Source: an uncultured Clostridia bacterium (GTDB lineage Bacteria > Bacillota > Clostridia > TANB77 > CAG-508). Taken from it: a DNA stretch of 6,781 bases. The position numbers and the translations under genes were made by a program. The stretch lies in contig CALYBF010000078.1 in assembly GCA_944393755.1 (NCBI GenBank), forward strand, positions 1-6,781, read 5' to 3'. Numbering within the stretch: the stretch's first letter is position 1; each line of letters opens with the position of its first letter. Below are positions 6,005-6,781 of the stretch, one piece after another. Under the pieces are notes generated by a model. The model searched no databases. It was given only the letters and a program-made list of their open reading frames with translations, and was not told the origin of the DNA.

Positions 6005-6781
6005 ATGATAGAAAATATAAAATCAAATAAAACAAATATAATAAAAATAGTTTTATCTATTTTAGTAATATTTTTAATATTAACATTTTTATTAACAAAA
6101 AATACATATGCAGTAGAATTACCAGAAGATTTTAATATTGATAATATTTCTAATGAAGATATCTTAGATATTTATGATAAAATAACTGAAGAATATTCTA
6201 ATGAAGAAATAGCAGATATAATTAAAGAAAACAAAGCACAAATTGCTAGTGAAACAGGTGTAAGTGAAGGAGTAATTGATGCTGGTGCCGAGTTTATAAG
6301 AAACACAAGTAAAGAAGCTGTAAGAGATATTATAGCAGATGATGAAAATATAACAAAAATAAGAGAAAGCCTAAAAGAAGGAAAAAGTGCTGGTGATGCT
6401 GTAGCAAGTATTGTAGAAGATACAACAACTTCTCAAAAAATAAATTTATTTGTAAAAATTTTACTCGCAAATAATATTATAAGAGCAACTTTAATAATAA
6501 TAATTGTATTATTCTTATATTGTACTATTACAAGATGTGTTATATACAAAAAAGCAGGGAAAAACTGGTTTGCAGGTATAATTCCTTTTTACAGACAAGT
6601 TACAATGTACAAAGTATGTGGTCTATCACCTTTTTTAATGCTTTTATGGTTAATACCTATTTTGGGCTGGATAGTTATGTTTGTGCTTGCCATTATGAAG
6701 AGAATACTTTTAGCAGAGAACTTTGGAAAAGGTGGTTTATTTGGTATAGGTATTTTAATACTTCCACCAATATTCTATTCT
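6004..6781 (+). CDS. Secreted/membrane DUF5684-like protein, 3' end outside window (259 aa seen)
   Basis: The frame opens at ATG 6004 and stays open to the window edge, so the C-terminus is missing. Residues 1-36 look like a signal peptide: a basic N-region (KSNKTNIIK), a hydrophobic core at 12-31, and a cleavage-like site NTYA|VE after Ala36. About residues 37-147 are acidic, extracytoplasmic and probably helical, with no motif I recognise. A membrane segment lies at about 158-175. The rest resembles DUF5684: AGKNWFAGIIPFYRQVTMYKV (184-204, a small amphipathic stretch), LMLLWLIPILGWIVMFVLAI (211-230) and AENFGKGGLFGIGILILPPIF (237-257), i.e. a Gly-Lys-x-Trp/IPFY motif, an IP motif and a FGKG motif in order. 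That family's function is not established as far as I know; some members are fused to or lie near signal peptidases. Coupling to murI suggests an envelope role, but this is inference. Confidence 0.8.

Overview
The window is very AT-rich (roughly 30% GC by eye), all its genes lie on the + strand, and the ribosome-binding sites are strong GGAGG/AAGGAG types. This is typical of a low-GC Firmicute of class Clostridia, probably a gut-type lineage. The protein set (NAD-dependent LigA, a compact DprA, MurI, a small Fe-S protein and an iron-sulfur-flavoprotein-like reductase) fits an anaerobe. The standard bacterial code is used: every complete gene ends in TAA except ligA, which ends in TAG.

Layout. 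Positions 1-690 hold the 3' end of ligA (helix-hairpin-helix and BRCT parts). A 96-bp three-armed palindromic element (690-785) fills the whole gap to the next Shine-Dalgarno site. Three genes follow: an unrecognised 82-aa protein (798-1046), a 62-aa ferredoxin-like protein with seven cysteines (1090-1278), and folD (1314-2174). A Rho-independent terminator (about 2186-2220) closes this group. Its T-tract runs straight into the Shine-Dalgarno site of dprA (2231-3154). A good extended -10 promoter overlaps the end of dprA and drives an MFS transporter gene (3204-4481). Then come a flavodoxin-fold Fe-S flavoprotein gene (GTG start, 4545-5165), murI (5195-6004), and, overlapping murI by one base, a gene for a secreted or membrane DUF5684-like protein that runs off the window end (6004-6781).

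How the genes relate. This is mostly housekeeping: DNA joining (LigA), one-carbon folate metabolism (FolD), single-stranded DNA handling during uptake or recombination (DprA), and D-glutamate for peptidoglycan (MurI). Redox and membrane accessory genes sit between them. No phage, CRISPR, defence island or biosynthetic cluster is visible.

The least ordinary signals are (a) the three-armed palindrome after ligA, whose two side hairpins are near-identical in the same register and differ by a compensatory base-pair change; (b) seven 9-mers matching or nearly matching the DnaA box within about 350 bp of dprA, several in back-to-back pairs and three in a segment that appears inserted in this DprA; and (c) the terminator placed directly against the dprA ribosome-binding site. 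The longest open frames for dprA, the MFS gene and the flavoprotein all begin too early. Their starts were corrected using the Shine-Dalgarno sites.
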